DNA of 64,000 bases from Casuarius casuarius (GCA_003342895.1 PTFA01000043.1:1131685-1195684); one strand, 5' to 3'; shown: positions 21,651-34,129, counted from the first letter of the stretch. The notes: a model not told the origin generated them from the sequence alone. Translations and numbers: made by a program.

Positions 21651-24600
21651 TCCCAGGGTGTCCTGCGCAGAATGCTTCAGCCCGTCCCACGTCNCGCAGA
21701 GGTTTAGAAATCCTTCCTAAGCTGATTTTGTTCACATCCACGCAAGTGGTGCTCTTATCTCAAGTGGAGAAATGAACTTGTAGCATGTCAATTATTGGCC
21801 ACTTTTGGGTTTCCTTCTTTTGCTTTTTTACTTGAAACAAAGCCAGCGTGCTCCGGCAGAAAGCGCAAAGGATTTTGGAAGGGAAGCAGAGCGGCCTGAA
21901 CTTTGAGCTACACTGCCGAGAGTTTGCAAAGCGTCTGTGATCCCTGCTGCCTGTCTCATCTGCTCCCCTTCCCTCTCTTCTTCCTGACAACGACTGTCGG
22001 CTCTCTGATCTCCCACCGAGGTGTCTAGGCACTATGGTGTGATCTAAACGTTTCATTTGACCGACACCGAATCCTCTTGTCGCCTAATGGGCTTAAAATT
22101 GGGCTGATATTCAGCTAAAAGGCATCAGCTAATTCTGCGAAAGGAACGGTGTGAGCCGACACTTCTGAGCTCACGCCAGAACGGGGCTGCAACGCCGAGG
22201 CCAGCAAAGACAGCGACTGTGAAAATGAAGGTGGTAGAGGAAGCCATTATTTCTGCGGCTTTTTCTCCTTCCTCCCCAGCACGTCTCCAAAGTGCTCCGC
22301 GCTATTCTCACCTCTAACTGACGTAAGTGGCAGGCCAGGCTAATGCCGTCCCGCAGCTCAGCAAATGCGCTGGCAAACCGCAGCGGCAGGCTGCTCCCCG
22401 GCAGCCTCTCCGGCAGGTCCCTCCGGCAGCAATCTGCTGCACTTGAGGCCTCGGACGGAAATGAGAAATGAAGGATTGCTCCGCTCTGTTTATCAGTAAA
22501 CATGCTGTCTGCAGTTTTACCTGGCGGGACTGCTCTGATCGGCACAATCNGACAAATAAAATTTAATCTGTGTGAGCGCCTATCAGTTAATATTTTAACA
22601 GGGATATCTTCGCAGCAGTCGTAGCCCAGTAGTCCAATTAAGTTGCNCTGGCAGGACATCTTCCATAAGCTCAGCCACTTTGAAAGCTTTGGGGATGTGT
22701 CTGCTAAAAGAAAATTGCCTCATCCTGGCACCAGTACTTTGAGCATGACAATACAGTGCTGTAGTCAACCTTTTCCTCTACGCGTCAAAGAACAAAAGTA
22801 CTAAAGATGGATAAGCCCAAGCAAATCAAAACAGCCGGGGAAATCCTAAAATTATTTCCAAACAAATTTCTGTCTGACAAACTCCTGCCTGTAGGCCACT
22901 TGGCACTGCCACTTTTGAAGCCACGCTGGCCAGCAAGGTCCTCTTAGTTGCTTCCCAAAACTGAGTCTTCATTTTCAGGGCCCAAGGCCAGACGGTCAGC
23001 TTTAGCTTGGCACTGTCCCTCTTCCCTAGCTGTCTTTTTGCTCATTTTTAATATACTAGCCATGGGCTGCTGGGAATGTCTGAGAAATTGTAGATGCTAC
23101 CGATCCAAGCGATGAGGAACCTACATGATGCTTTTAGTTGCTTTCCAGCTCAAATTGAAACACATATCACAAGGTGACGACATCTGGTCTAGGCAGTGTA
23201 GTTGTGGTAGCAAGAGAGGTTGTGGTTTTGCAATATGCTGTAAAGCTTGGAGAAAAAGAGACTCTACACATTAACATACATTCACACTTTCAATCCTCTC
23301 TAGTGATAAGGTTTTACAGTCCTTCCCATAACATTATCTATTATTAGCCACAGAGCATCCAAGCAGAATAAACTGTTTTGAAGGAACCAAGAAAAAATAC
23401 GAGCGCAGAGCAGTACATTCTGCTTCTGATCGGTCACATACTAGACCAGAAAAGTGAGACTGGTACTCTTAAATACCTTGTCCTGGTGGTATATTGGGCA
23501 GAGGAGAGGCACATCCAAGAGGACACATTTGACTAAGTCAGCTTTCAGGACATACTTTTTCCATTTACAAGTAAAAACAGAAGTTGGAAATATCCTACCA
23601 CGTTAGTTCTGCTCCTAAAATGATCCTCAGAAGCAGAGATCACCTTTGAGTATAATGAACTATATATTTTTCTCCTGGCAATTACCTTTGGCTAATAACT
23701 AATAAAAAGCAGTAGGAGAGTCCTTCTTCATCTGGATCTAAATGTCGAGGTCACCTATATAGGAGCCCACTCCTCTACACTCCTGATTCATCCAGATTAA
23801 AATCCAGGTTTTATGACCATAAAAACATGTAGGAATAAAAGCTCTAAATGCTGCTGTTATAATGTATTTCTACAGAGCCTCTCTGTCAAAATTTTTTTAA
23901 AAATATGAAGAGTAGTAGTAGAAGACTCTTTCTCCTTTCCTAGCTAATACTGTTTACAAACTATATAGGTTAGCCTGGGAATATTTAGTGGACTATGAGA
24001 AAAAAACNAATACTTTCTTCTTGTGGACTCAGTAATTGCTCCAGGTACAGGATCTCTTCAATACCAAACAAGGTTGGTTGGATCCCTTTGGATATAAACT
24101 GGAGAGTAATTAAGAACCTGAGTGACTTTTCAGACACTGAAGACTTTTGAAAAGCTGGAGGGGTTGTACACAGCAAATCCTTGGCCATGGCTAGCCAGTT
24201 ATGATGGCTCAGAAGGGAAAAGATCTACAAAATTTCTCAGTTGTCTTAACTCTGTCCCTGCTGATGTTCACGCTGGGTACTCAGCAGAAGCAGGATCAGC
24301 CCAACCCTGCATAGCACTGAAAATCCCATCTTTTCTCTTTGATTAAACAATAATCAAACTAAGGCAGCTCATGCTGTTTCAAAGCACTATAAATATCGCT
24401 GGGCTTGCAAAAAATATTGGCCAAGCTCTCACAGAATACAATGGGACTGTTTTGAGTTCACAAAGAGGAAAATTAGAGTAGAGGAGTGGATTTGGGCCAC
24501 ACAGTCTGCTTATAAACACTCTGGTGGATTGGATTTACTAGAGAAACCATGACCATGAAAAGTTTGTGAGCACTCTGTCATCTGGGAGGGAGGAGAAGGG

Positions 24601-25059
24601 ATGGGTGAGGTCCCAGTCTAAACTGTTCGCATGTTCGCCCCATGGAGAAAGAGGCTCCAACATGAGCTGATCCCTAATTAGGCATGAAAGAAATCTGTGA
24701 GGGCCCTAACCCACGAAAAACAGTTCAGTCAGAGTTCATACCACATCAGTCATCAGAGAATAAAAAGACAAGACACAAATCCCTGGGAAACAACTTCAGC
24801 ATTTCCGTTGCTTACAGGGCTGTTTTAGACTACTGAAGATCTTTAGAGCAAGGATCTCCCATTTGCATGTTTTACTGCATGAACTACCAGGATGCTTATG
24901 ACAGCATACAAATAATACATAGCAGTGATTAATAAATAATAAAGTGAAGCATGGTATAAACTCAGAGCAGAATCAATTTCCTCTCCTGAAGTCCTAAAGC
25001 AGAGGCAACACTTGCAACTGCATTTCAGAAAACATGCTATTTGTACAAAAGTTGAAAAA
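21651..25059. other. Non-coding block, no gene recognised
   Basis: Holds the CNE-like patch listed at 22480-22650. Elsewhere unique sequence; 22.66-25.06 kb is notably featureless, with only one N (24008), short A/T runs and no recognisable repeat. Open frames do not exceed about 160 codons and show no domain. Confidence 0.6.
22480..22650. promoter_or_regulatory. CNE-like stretch with HNF1-like palindrome
   Basis: Seen: GACAAATAAAATTTAATC, GCGCCTATCAGTTAATATTT and the near-palindrome GTTAATATTTTAAC at 22586-22599, which resembles the HNF1/POU-homeodomain dyad GTTAATNATTAAC but with one extra spacer base. The tail has CAGTAGTCCAATTAAGTTGC. Two Ns fall inside. Regulatory role is inference. Confidence 0.35.
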
Positions 25060-25330
25060 TACCAGTGTCATAATTAGATTTTCCATTAGGCTTGTGCGGC
25101 ATAATTAAAAGTGTAATTTCTCTGTAAGCACATAGCAGTGCTCTAGGAACAGGGTGTCACTACCTATTAAGGGCATACGCAGGTACTTTAGCTCACCACA
25201 TAAATTGATTAAGTACTAAACTAGGCTATGGAGTCTAATTGTTTTGAACAAATACCTACTTACTGCATGCAAAAGGATGCACTGCCTTGCCTGTTGGAAA
25301 GCGTAATTTATTCCAACAACTACTCACATT
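25060..25330. promoter_or_regulatory. CNE-like AT-rich stretch
   Basis: Seen: GTCATAATTAGATTTTCC, GCGGCATAATTAAAAGTG, ACATAAATTGATTAAGTAC, GAGTCTAATTGTTTTG and ACTGCATGCAAAAGG. Five homeodomain-type cores within 270 bp of unique sequence. Enhancer call is inferred from word density. Confidence 0.38.
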
Positions 25331-25544
25331 ACTGTTGAATATCATTTAGTTCTCGGCTCCAGATACCCAAACGTGTCCTACATTAGCGTGGCAGCCACCT
25401 GCAATGTTTGCAGATGTTCCTGAAGACGACCGAGCGCAGCATGAAGCCACAGGAAGAAACCTGGACGTGCTCCTGCCGCCCCGCGCCTCTCCACGAGCCG
25501 TGTGCCCACTTCGGGCNTCTCTTTGCCCTCTGCAGCCTACAGAT

Positions 25545-25705
25545 TGCAATATCTTAACCTTCCTTCGTAAAGGACTGTTTAACACTCCTCCCAGTGTATT
25601 TCTGATGGAGGTGTACAAAGGAGCAGAATGGAACCAGTTGTTAAAATCAGATAAGCTCCCTTGAAAACCCTCGCTGCTATTATTAGCCAGCTTTGACATA
25701 GTTTT
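25545..25705. promoter_or_regulatory. CNE-like stretch
   Basis: Seen: GATTGCAATATCTTAACC, GGAGGTGTACAAAGG (T-box-like AGGTGT next to a TCF-like ACAAAGG), TTAAAATCAGATAAGC and CTATTATTAGCCAGC. An 86-codon open frame crosses it (25404-25664) but has an N and no domain. Regulatory role is inferred. Confidence 0.3.
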
Positions 25706-25817
25706 ACTCAAGCAGGCAGTGCTTGGTTTGCACGAGCCCAAGTTGGGACTCGGTGGCCTGATTTTCNGAGGTGCATGAGACCTTCTCAAGCCTTGGCAAA
25801 GTCTTGGAAGAGCCTCT

Positions 25818-25835
25818 AAAAAAAAAAAAAAAAAA
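25818..25835 (+). repeat. Poly-A run (18 A)
   Basis: Eighteen As followed by CCAAAAAAC. No recognisable retroposed body lies immediately upstream, so I read it as a homopolymer rather than a retrogene tail. Confidence 0.9.
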
Positions 25836-27133
25836 CCAAAAAACACAGCTTGAGGAGCTCAGGGGCTGGGCTTGGAAGCAGAGCAATATAAACGTAAAGG
25901 AGGGCTGATACAAGGAAGAAGCACCTGTCAGGCCGGCAGGATTTGAAACAACGAGCTTGACTCTCCCGGCTCTGTGATTTCCTGCTGTTGTGCTGCACAG
26001 AGTCATCTTNGCTTTCCTCGCTAATAAATGAGAAGACAATCTGACCCAGTGGTTTCATTGACAAGCTCGACAAAGGAAACCTCAAGAAGATTTTATTCCT
26101 CCCACATTAGGAACGTACAGAACATACAGGGAAATTTACCATCACATAATGATCCCTATTATGCAAAGCGAGGCTGACAAAATTTCCATCATTACATCCC
26201 TGACAAGTACTCAGAGTTGCGGGGGTTTTCAGGCTTTCTTTTGAAAGAAAAAAAAACCCAGCAAAGTAGCTTTAATATCTTAAATCTGAAGCAGGAACTT
26301 CGTCCTCTCAGTATTCACAAACACCTTAAATACATCTCTTTCCTTCACAGCTCGTTAATCCCAACTCCTCTGCTCTTCAGACATTTAAATTCCTTCCACA
26401 GATCTAACACAGCAGAGGTTTTTATATCATGTTTAATCAGCACTTGCCAACTCTGAATGCCCCTCATGACCTTAGTCTTTTGAATGACCGAAGATCATTA
26501 CGAAACCTGCCAAGTGCGATGCTGAGGACCTCGCTGGAGCTGAAGCCTTTGTGTCTACTACCAAACTGCTTAGAATTCTCCCCACACCTTTTTTCCTATT
26601 TCTGCATCCAAAAGTGCCCATTAAGTGCTTCTATTATCACTAGAACATTGATTAAAATTCTGAATCTAAGGGACAGACGGTTTGACAGTGATCTAGCAAC
26701 GCGCTCAGCGCTACGTTGTGCTGGACCTCTCGTGTTGTACTTCACGTTGCAGGGAGCAAGTCTGATTCGATTCCTCTTTGGTTGGAGGCACCAAATTGGG
26801 CCAACTCTGGCCCCCAAACCTTCAGCTGACTGCACTGGGCAGGTGATTCGTTTTGTTAACCTGTGTGGTCTCCAAGCCCCACACTGCTTCCCAGTGCCAT
26901 CTTCATTTTCCTCCTTGCCATTCGAATACAAATATAAGTAAATACCAAAGAAGCAATGTGTGTGAGTGAGCGTGTATGTGGGGATCACAGTTTCCATAGG
27001 CTGTTTTGTCCTCCCTGCCTCTCTTTCTGTCCTGCATGTCTACGTTTCCCCTAGTTCCTCAGGTCCACGCTGCTTCTCCAACTTCCTTATCTCCTCCACC
27101 ATAGCTACTCAGACCTCCTCCTCAACCAGGGAC
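25836..27133. other. Non-coding block with two CNE-like patches
   Basis: Around 26090-26230 there is CACATAATGATCCCTATTATG followed by CAAAGCG and CATCATTACATCCC. Around 26600-26860 lies TATTATCACTAGAACATTGA, then a CpG-containing part (CAACGCGCTCAGCGCTACG). A 170-codon plus-strand open frame (26429-26941) spans the latter but has no domain and no coding-like bias that I can see, so I do not call a gene. Confidence 0.5.
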
Positions 27134-27200
27134 CTTCCTTCCTTGTTTTCTTTCCTTCCTTCTTTCCTTCCTCTTTCTTTCATTCTTTCTTTCTTGCCTC
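27134..27200 (+). repeat. CT-rich (CCTT/CTTT)n tract
   Basis: An imperfect tetranucleotide run of CCTT and CTTT units, homopyrimidine apart from a few interruptions. The minus strand is the matching GA-rich purine tract. Expect length polymorphism; such tracts can form triplex DNA. Confidence 0.9.
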
Positions 27201-27384
27201 CCTAGCAAGCTTTCTTCCCTGTGCTGCTCAGCAGAGGAAAGAGCAGAATGACTGAGGAAGTTAATGAACATCACACCAGGGTTACTGCTTCCAGCACTCT
27301 CCCTCTCNTGCACACTGCAGGCCAGGCACACACGTGAGCCTCAGAGCAGTAATTAAGGGATTTTAGGAGGATAATGTCCTCAGA

Positions 27385-27610
27385 GGGCTTCGGCAGATTG
27401 ACACATGGTATTTCTTCTTAATAATGACTGTCCTGAAACGTATCGGATCCGTGCGCTGCTGCGTTTCCGGCAATTTGTAAGAACTGTTCAATGTGTAGCC
27501 AGCTGGAACGCACAACAGCACATAATTGTTCTATTACTGCAGACTTCAATTGTTTCTCTTTTATTCATTAAATGGCCATTTATTGGAAGAAAGGTCCTTT
27601 TTTTAGATGC
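27385..27610. promoter_or_regulatory. CNE-like stretch with PBX/MEIS-type and homeodomain words
   Basis: Seen: GCAGATTGACACATGG (GATTGACA, PBX/MEIS type), CTTCTTAATAATGACTG, CACATAATTGTTCTATTACTG, CTTCAATTGTTTC and TATTCATTAAATGGCCATTT, with a CpG-containing centre (GTATCGGATCCGTGCGCTGC). Unique sequence. This is one of the more enhancer-like patches, but the call is inferential. Confidence 0.42.
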
Positions 27611-27964
27611 ATTTTTATACAGCTCTAGATTGGACTTGCCAGGACTGAACAAGGGCAGGCCTTCCTTTTCTCACTGTGCTCTTGGAAGGAAAATGGGGAG
27701 CACAAACACTGGAATTTTTGTTTTTTTAATGGAGATGTTGAAAGCCTTTTGCATTCTGCACTGGAACAAAAACGAGGCCTTTTGAAATGTTGCATGGGAG
27801 TCAAGAGAGGAGGCCACCCACGTCGATTACGGAGGAGGCGGGTGCAAGGGTGTGCTCCGCAGCAGCGCTGAACGTGCGCATTCTTTGAAGCAGGAGCACG
27901 CCCAAAGACGAATGCAAGGACGGCTATTATGCGAGGCCACACAGCCCAAGGGAGAAAACCAACC

Positions 27965-28045
27965 GCCTGGCGGTTACAGCACTCATCTGGAAGTCTGGAG
28001 ATGTGACGACTTCCATCGAGGTCTCCTAGATGGGTGCCCGNGTGG
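27965..28045 (+). mobile_element. MIR-like SINE fragment, 5' head
   Basis: GCCTGGCGGTTACAGCACTC followed by ATCTGGAAGTCTGGAGATGTG follows the tRNA-related head of MIR in forward orientation (known: GCCTAGCGGTTAGAGCACTCATCTGGGAGGTGGGAGAC). The A-box-like start is clear; the downstream part decays by about 28045. Ancient and inactive. Confidence 0.7.
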
Positions 28046-30429
28046 GAGATAGAGCAGTGAGTCTCTTTTTCTGACCAGAATTTCCGCAACACGCAGGAAG
28101 CCCGCGCTTCTTGAAAAAGGGCTCACAAAAGCCCAGCAAACATATCCCAGGCAGACTTGAAGACTGCCGTAAAACNGACTGCGCTGTCTGATTTGAGATG
28201 AGAATTGTTTCCCATATAAACAATATTATCTCCATTTACAAACTTCTTACACTAAAGCCAAAACCTAAACAGAAGAACCCCAGGTCTGAGTCCTAATTCC
28301 CGTTTTGACTGTTGTTACTCATCTGCTTTGGCAGAATAGCACAAGATGGACATTTTAGCCAGACCACGCTACCTGATAAGCTGAGGCTGACCTACACTTC
28401 ACTCTGCAACAAAAAAGTGAAACATCACTTTAAAAAGTATATATAGGAGGAAATTCTCCTAGCCTCTCCTTAAGCTATTGAAATGGATAAAAAAAAAAAA
28501 GGCAAGCAAGACGTAATTGTTTCCTGTGCAAACGTTGCGCCAGATCTTATTTTTATAGGCTGTATTTATTGACTTTAGCTATTTTTCCAGTATGCTGCAC
28601 AGCGTTAGACTTGGCAGGAAGTCCTACAAAGTGAAATAACATCCCTAAAAAAAAGTGGGAATTNTCATTGTTTGGCATGGTCAAAGAAAACTCCAGCCAA
28701 GCAAACTTATGACCTTCTCTCTTGTCAGACAGACACCCAGACCATGCCAGCCACTAGATCAGACTCTTCATTCCTCTGAAGTCACCAGAAGATCCAATTT
28801 GGGGGGATCGATCCTACACGTAAGTGAAGCTATTTGCTTCAATCTGCTTTGCTCCATACTTCTGNTTTTCTTTTCAAAGAGAGCATCCAGTATCCTGCTG
28901 CTCCTCCATGAAGATTGCCTGCTCCTCAATACTGAGAATGCAATTACGAGCAGAGATTTGTACCTTGTGTTGATAATCATTTTTTTAGCGGTGAAAAGAA
29001 CAAAATAAAGCACCATCCAATCTCACCAGGAGCCATTAGTGAGTTAATTGCAGCTGTTTAAGAGTTAGGCCTTAATGTACATGTCAACTCCAGACACTTG
29101 TTATACTTCCCGGGATTTTGCATGCATCTGAGACAGATGTCTCCAAGGCAAGCAGAAAAGCCCCACAGTATATGCTGAAGAAGACAGAAGACAACTGAAG
29201 AGATTTATGTTGGATGGAATGACAAGCTCAAGAGTTTAACTGCACATGGCATTTCTGGAAGCTTGCCAGCTCTGAGTTTAGTGTGTTTTGTGTACTTCAC
29301 TCATAACTGTTTATTGTGACAGGTAAACACTTGTTTTGAAAGCTTGCAGGCGTACTATTAAAACAGAAGTGTTCCTGACATAGTCAAGCTGTGCTGTCAA
29401 ATGTTTATCTTTCGCATGATGAATGCTGGCTTTCCTTTTCCTTCCTTTCAGTCTGCATGGAACAAATTTGAACAGTCTCTCCCAACTTGCTTGGGCTCAT
29501 CTCACCTGGGGGCCATAACTGAAGAGCTGGTGGGCCAGAGAGCTGCCCCGTAATTATCAGCCCATATGCCAATAATNGAAGGTGATGCAGAGAACAAATG
29601 AGGAACAATAGGGCAAGCAAGAGCAAGCTCAGTGCCACGTCTGTCTGTAAATGCAAATGCAGATGTTGAGTTTTAGAAACCATATCAGATTTAGCATTCA
29701 AGAGAGTGGGATATTTCCAGCACTTAGAAGATCTAGGAGACACATATTTCACAGGTCTAATTCTGAAGAATTAGGCTAGCTAGAAAGTTAGAAGAGACTG
29801 TAACAATTTTTCCATAATATTATCTTACTCCTTTTTTAAAATAAGAAACTAGAAAATCTGGAAACAGTTTAGTCAGAGGATATATTGGATATATATATAG
29901 TCTGTGAAACTGCAGACAATCATAGAAATTATTGGCAAAAATGAACAAGGAGTCTTGCAGGTGAGAATTAAAATTCTCTGCTTCGTTCAAATATGCCGTC
30001 TACAGAACCAGAAGAAAAGCCTGTGAAAAAAGACAGAAATTTCTGTGTATCTTAGTGTAATTGCATATGTTACAAGGCTGTGGAATTCAGCAATAATCCC
30101 ATGGGCTTTCAAGTGGATTTCAGATATTTCACAGTGTGTCAGTTATAGATTGAGACATAAGACTTTGGGGAGAAAAGTACAATCTTTCACTAGATGAAAT
30201 AGCATCAGATTTCCATGAAAATGCAAATGCTTAATGAACTCATTGCTAATGCAATCCTGTCTCTTCTTTGTTCTCTTGCACTGGCACTTGAACCTTAAGT
30301 TTGCCAACCTGCACTGGGCGTAGCACTGGAGCCAGTATAATCAGCACCATTGTATTGGCTACCTGTGAAGGACACGGCACTCAGATGAGAATGAGAATCT
30401 AAAATTTCTGAACGGATTTGAGGAAAACA
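28046..30429. other. Non-coding block, no gene recognised
   Basis: Unique sequence, AT-rich between 28430 and 28620 (a 12-A run, then TTATTTTTATAGGCTGTATT). At 29020-29090 there is GCCATTAGTGAGTTAATTGC with a possible homeodomain core. At 29885-29905 there is a short (AT)n. Open frames of about 80-117 codons near 28.7 and 29.5 kb overlap in opposite strands and are not convincing. Confidence 0.55.
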
Positions 30430-30520
30430 NTTTTACTTGATGCATACAGCATGGAACTCACTGCCACAGGAGGCACTGGAAGCGTTCATCTTAGGCAAGG
30501 TTCAAAGAAAGATAGAGTTT
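30430..30520 (+). mobile_element. CR1/L3-type LINE fossil, ORF2 C-terminal end
   Basis: ACAGCATGGAACTCACTGCC followed by ACAGGAGGCACTGGAAGC and GGTTCAAAGAAAGATAGAG parallels the end of CR1/L3 ORF2, where the protein reads approximately W-N-x-L-P-x-E-x-V-E then an F-K-x-x-L-D-type motif. The known nucleotide pattern is TGGAACTCATTGCCACAGGA...GGTTCAAAAAAGG. About 90 bp can be followed, with frame damage. An old, inactive 3' fragment; no 8-bp CR1 tail repeat is visible. Confidence 0.72.
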
Positions 30521-30589
30521 TCTTTACGATGTTGAAAATAATAAGGCTCACAAGAATCAAAAAAATAAAACTGCTTTCAAAAAGACATT

Positions 30590-30770
30590 AAACATCAAAG
30601 TGCGAGTCATTAGACAATCGCTAATTGCAAGGGCAAAAGAAGAAAGGAGCCCCACATCTCCAAATCTATAAATTCAGTAGGCGCACGTCCTAGCTTACTG
30701 TACAGAGGTTGGCCCATGCAGAAAAGCTCCTAGACTAAATTAGGCTATTTCAGCAGACGGTGGAATTAGA
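30590..30770. promoter_or_regulatory. CNE-like stretch
   Basis: Seen: GAGTCATTAGACAATCGCTA followed by ATTGCAAGGGC, then AATCTATAAATTCAG, GACTAAATTAGGC and GGTGGAATTAGAC. Words of homeodomain and C/EBP-like (ATTGCAA) type in unique sequence directly downstream of the LINE fossil. Regulatory role inferred. Confidence 0.35.
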
Positions 30771-32325
30771 CTTTACTGCCTACAGAGACACATACAATAT
30801 ACCTTTGATCCATGCTTAACACAGAGAATTTGTGCAGTCTTGTTACTCAGTGGAGGGATCACTCTGAGCCCATTACAGAGGGCGCGCATTGCATCCCTCT
30901 GCCAGGAACATCTGGTGACCCATAAAGCAGCCAAAGCTCTGGCGCTGGAGCAGAGCAGCTCGGGCAGGTTTATATACAGCACATCAATCCTGCAGCCAGC
31001 AGCTCGGGCAGGCAGGCACTCCTGCGAAGGTGCCACCACTTTCTGAGTAAGGATGGCTGAATTTGCTTCGCTCAACTTGGAGATGACTCAAATGGCACNG
31101 GTTTGCGCTGCAGATCCCTCGGTCTGCATTCGGTGGGGCAGGGGGGTCGGCAGGGAGAAAAAGACAGTGAAGACATATGAGAAGAACTGGAGGAAAGAGG
31201 ACCCTGAAACCCACTGCAAAGGAATGCAATGGTTGCAACGCATTTGCCAAAAGGTGAAGGTTAGGCCTGCTGCAATGAGAGCTGACGCCTGGTCTGGCAG
31301 AAAGCCGACTGGTGTTCAACTCCTCTCATTTTTTGGACCAGCAGAGTTTGTGCTGCATCAGTACCATGTTGCCACTATGGGATGAGGTGTCTAAGGTCAG
31401 ATTTACTTTTTCATCAAACCTTGGCCTTGGTAAGGNGAGTAGTTCAGAAAATGGTGTGAAGAAACACTAGAAGGACATTTAGCTCTCTGATTTTCTTTTT
31501 CAGTCTAAAATATTTNCTATTTCTTTCCCCCTACAGCTATTTCTTCAGGTGTGGATGTAGCCTGATGTCAAAATATAAATCATCCCAAACCAATACTAAT
31601 TTGAGAGCCTAAGGACTGATGCCTTGGGTGCTGAGCACCCTCACCACTCTCTGAACCCCGTTGGCATTTGTACAGAAACAGGCTGGCTAAAAAGGGGCTT
31701 CCGTCATTCTCGCCCAGCAGATTTTGCGATGAACAAAGCAGATTACTTGGTTATTTTCCTTCTAATGAAAAATGTACTGCGCCTTGTGCAAAACAAGAGG
31801 TGATCCCTGCCCTGGGAGTCCATGCTAAGTATTGCTTTTGTTCTATCAAATAAAGAGAATATGAAAAAGGCAGTAATAAAAAAGCATTAAGCCTCACACA
31901 AGGCTTGTTAAATGATTTAAATCTTCATAATGTATAGCATTTTCCTGGTAATTAAGTTCGAACATTGAGTCAGGCTAAATGCTTACTACTGTTAGATAAC
32001 ACTTAGAAATCTCCCTCATCTGCTCAGATATTCTTTTCTCTACTACAGCCCCCAATCGACGGTAGTTACTTTGGGTAGGGCAGGAATTGCTTCTTACTGA
32101 TGGAGCACGGGACTGCAGTGCAATGTCCATCTCAAGGCTTATCTCATAAGCTCAGTGATCTTCCAATTTCAGTACGGAGAGATCTGGTTGGAATATGTGG
32201 CTTCTTTGTCAAAAAAGAACATAAAAATTGAAAAGAAGCAGAGGAGAGGATGGGAGAGGCAGAGGGAGAGATGTTGCATTTTGATGGGAAGTGGGGGGAA
32301 GTGGAGATAGATGCTTTCTGCTTTT
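30771..32325. other. Non-coding block, no gene recognised
   Basis: 30.8-31.4 kb is GC-richer, with overlapping 100-111-codon open frames on both strands and no domain. 31885-32000 is an AT-rich unique patch (GTTAAATGATTTAAATC, GGTAATTAAGTTCG) that might be a conserved element. The rest shows no structure. Confidence 0.55.
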
Positions 32326-32346
32326 TTGTTGTTGTTGTTGTTGTTT
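32326..32346 (+). repeat. (TTG)n microsatellite after a T run
   Basis: About six to seven TTG/GTT units following a short T run. The plus-strand open frames here read poly-valine or poly-leucine, which is an artefact of this repeat. Confidence 0.93.
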
Positions 32347-32814
32347 GCACTGAAAATCAGTTTCAAGAGAATTTCCCATTTTCTTTCCCACTTCTTCCTC
32401 CCTCTTCATGCTGTTTTTGCCCTCCTATTTATCTGCTATTTGTTTACACATTCCAGCTTTTGCTCTGATCCCTTCTTGCTTTCCTGCCTTTTCAGGATTG
32501 AGTTCTGTCGAGCTACGCTATCCAAACCATCATTTATAAATCAGTTCTTTTTATTAGAAAAGGCTGATGCTTGACTGCTCAGAAGAACAATGTTCAGATG
32601 GGTTTGATTCCATGCAGTAGAAGACAATCATGCCCATCATACACCTTCCTGTCACTCATGATCCCAGATGAACTCCGTGCTGTCCCATTTCAATTGCAAT
32701 TATATTTAATGTTTTCTGTTTTAAAAACAAGCAGATCAAGGCAGTATTGCAACGCAAGCTAAGTAAACAGATGTGATGCACACAGGCTNTGAAAGGTGGT
32801 CAGCTAACCTCCAA

Positions 32815-32900
32815 AGCCCAATAGGTTGATTGACATTGCTAACCCTAGCGTGTGCTTGGCAAGGGAAAAATGATTTAGATATTCAGTAAACACTTTGGGT
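32815..32900. promoter_or_regulatory. Short CNE-like patch with PBX/MEIS site
   Basis: TGATTGACA at 32827-32835 matches nine of ten bases of the PBX-MEIS/PREP decamer TGATTGACAG. Nearby are AAAAATGATTTAGATATTC and TAACCCTAGCGTGTG. The single match is seen; that it is bound is inference. Confidence 0.35.
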
Positions 32901-34129
32901 GCAGCCTTCAACCACTCAAAGTTACATAAAAAAATTCTAGAAATTTAGGTCTATTTTCAAAATCCTCCCAGGCTGGCTTCATATATCATCCCAGTTGAAG
33001 CTGTTCTCATGATATATTATACATGGAGACTGCACTACATCATCAGACTTCTGACACTGCCATGTTCAGGGTATGCTAGGATACAATGTAATGAATTACA
33101 ACAGTGGACATTGACAAATACACTTTAGGGGAAGTTTAAATTAATTTTTTTAGCTGCTTGCAGTTGGCTTAGAAAGTAATTTTTATTAAATAAACTAGTG
33201 GGAGAGTGGGCAGATTCAGACCCCTTGGGAATGGTGTAGTAGCAGGACACAGGACAGAGAGGAAGAGAAGTAATTTCAGCTCTGAGACTGACTTGCTGTT
33301 TGATTTTGGAAAAATCAGCTGGGCCAAATCCTGATGTTTTCAGCCACAAACATGCAGCTCTACTGAAGCACCCATGTATCTGGATCAGACACAGATGTCA
33401 AATTCATAGGTACAACCCTATGTCTGTCAACTGGCCATCAAATGGTTCCCACCGGCTTGAGCGCAGTAATGTATTATTTCATAGACCTATCAAAGGAATA
33501 TAGTAGATGGGCTCCCATCCAGAAAAATTACAATTATCCAATGGTATTTTTCATAAAAATAAAGTAATAATAACAATAAGAAAAGGGAAAGGTACAGGTA
33601 ATAAAGCCAGGCAAAAAATCCTTTCATGAGAAGCAGAAGTTAGTACCTTTGAGAAAGCCCAGAATATTAAACATCTCTTCACTCTAAAGGAATCTTTTGT
33701 CATTTCATGGGGAATCAATTAACCACGGTGTCTTATGCAGGTAGACTTTAGATTAGTACCATATCCCTTCACTATAGATAATTAACCTCAGTTTCTGAAT
33801 TAGCAGCAAAATAAGCCAGTTATTAGTTTTTATAATGACTAGAACTCAATATTTTGGGTAGTTAAACACCCAAGAGTTTAAATTAAAATAGACATCTGAC
33901 AGAAATCCCTAAAGTGTTCTTCAGATCATTAATACTATAAATTCCACAGTAGATTGAACTGACAATGTTCCTTTTTCCTTCTGGAGCACTCCAAAGGGAT
34001 GAGCTACTCCCTGGAATCAGCATTCAGCTTGATCTCTGAAATAATCTCTCCTTGATACCTAAAGCCTCAAGGCCAACAGCATAGTTAAACTGATATCCTC
34101 CCCTTACCAGAAGACTATTTCTAGTGCAG
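32901..34129. other. Non-coding block with a CNE-like patch near 33.7 kb
   Basis: At 33690-33860 the sequence GGGAATCAATTAACCACGG, AGATAATTAACCTC, CTGAATTAGCAGC and CCAGTTATTAGTTTTTATAA is dense in homeodomain-type words. The remainder is unique and AT-rich. No Ns occur from here to 42949. No coding evidence. Confidence 0.5.

Noticed and set aside
26429..26941. 170-codon plus-strand open frame
   Set aside because: No domain; the opposite strand is open over 133 codons of the same stretch. The DNA looks more like a non-coding regulatory patch.
31790..31830. GTGATCCCTGCCCTGGGAGTC as an old SINE tail
   Set aside because: Resemblance to a known amniote repeat covers fewer than 25 bases; not enough to call.
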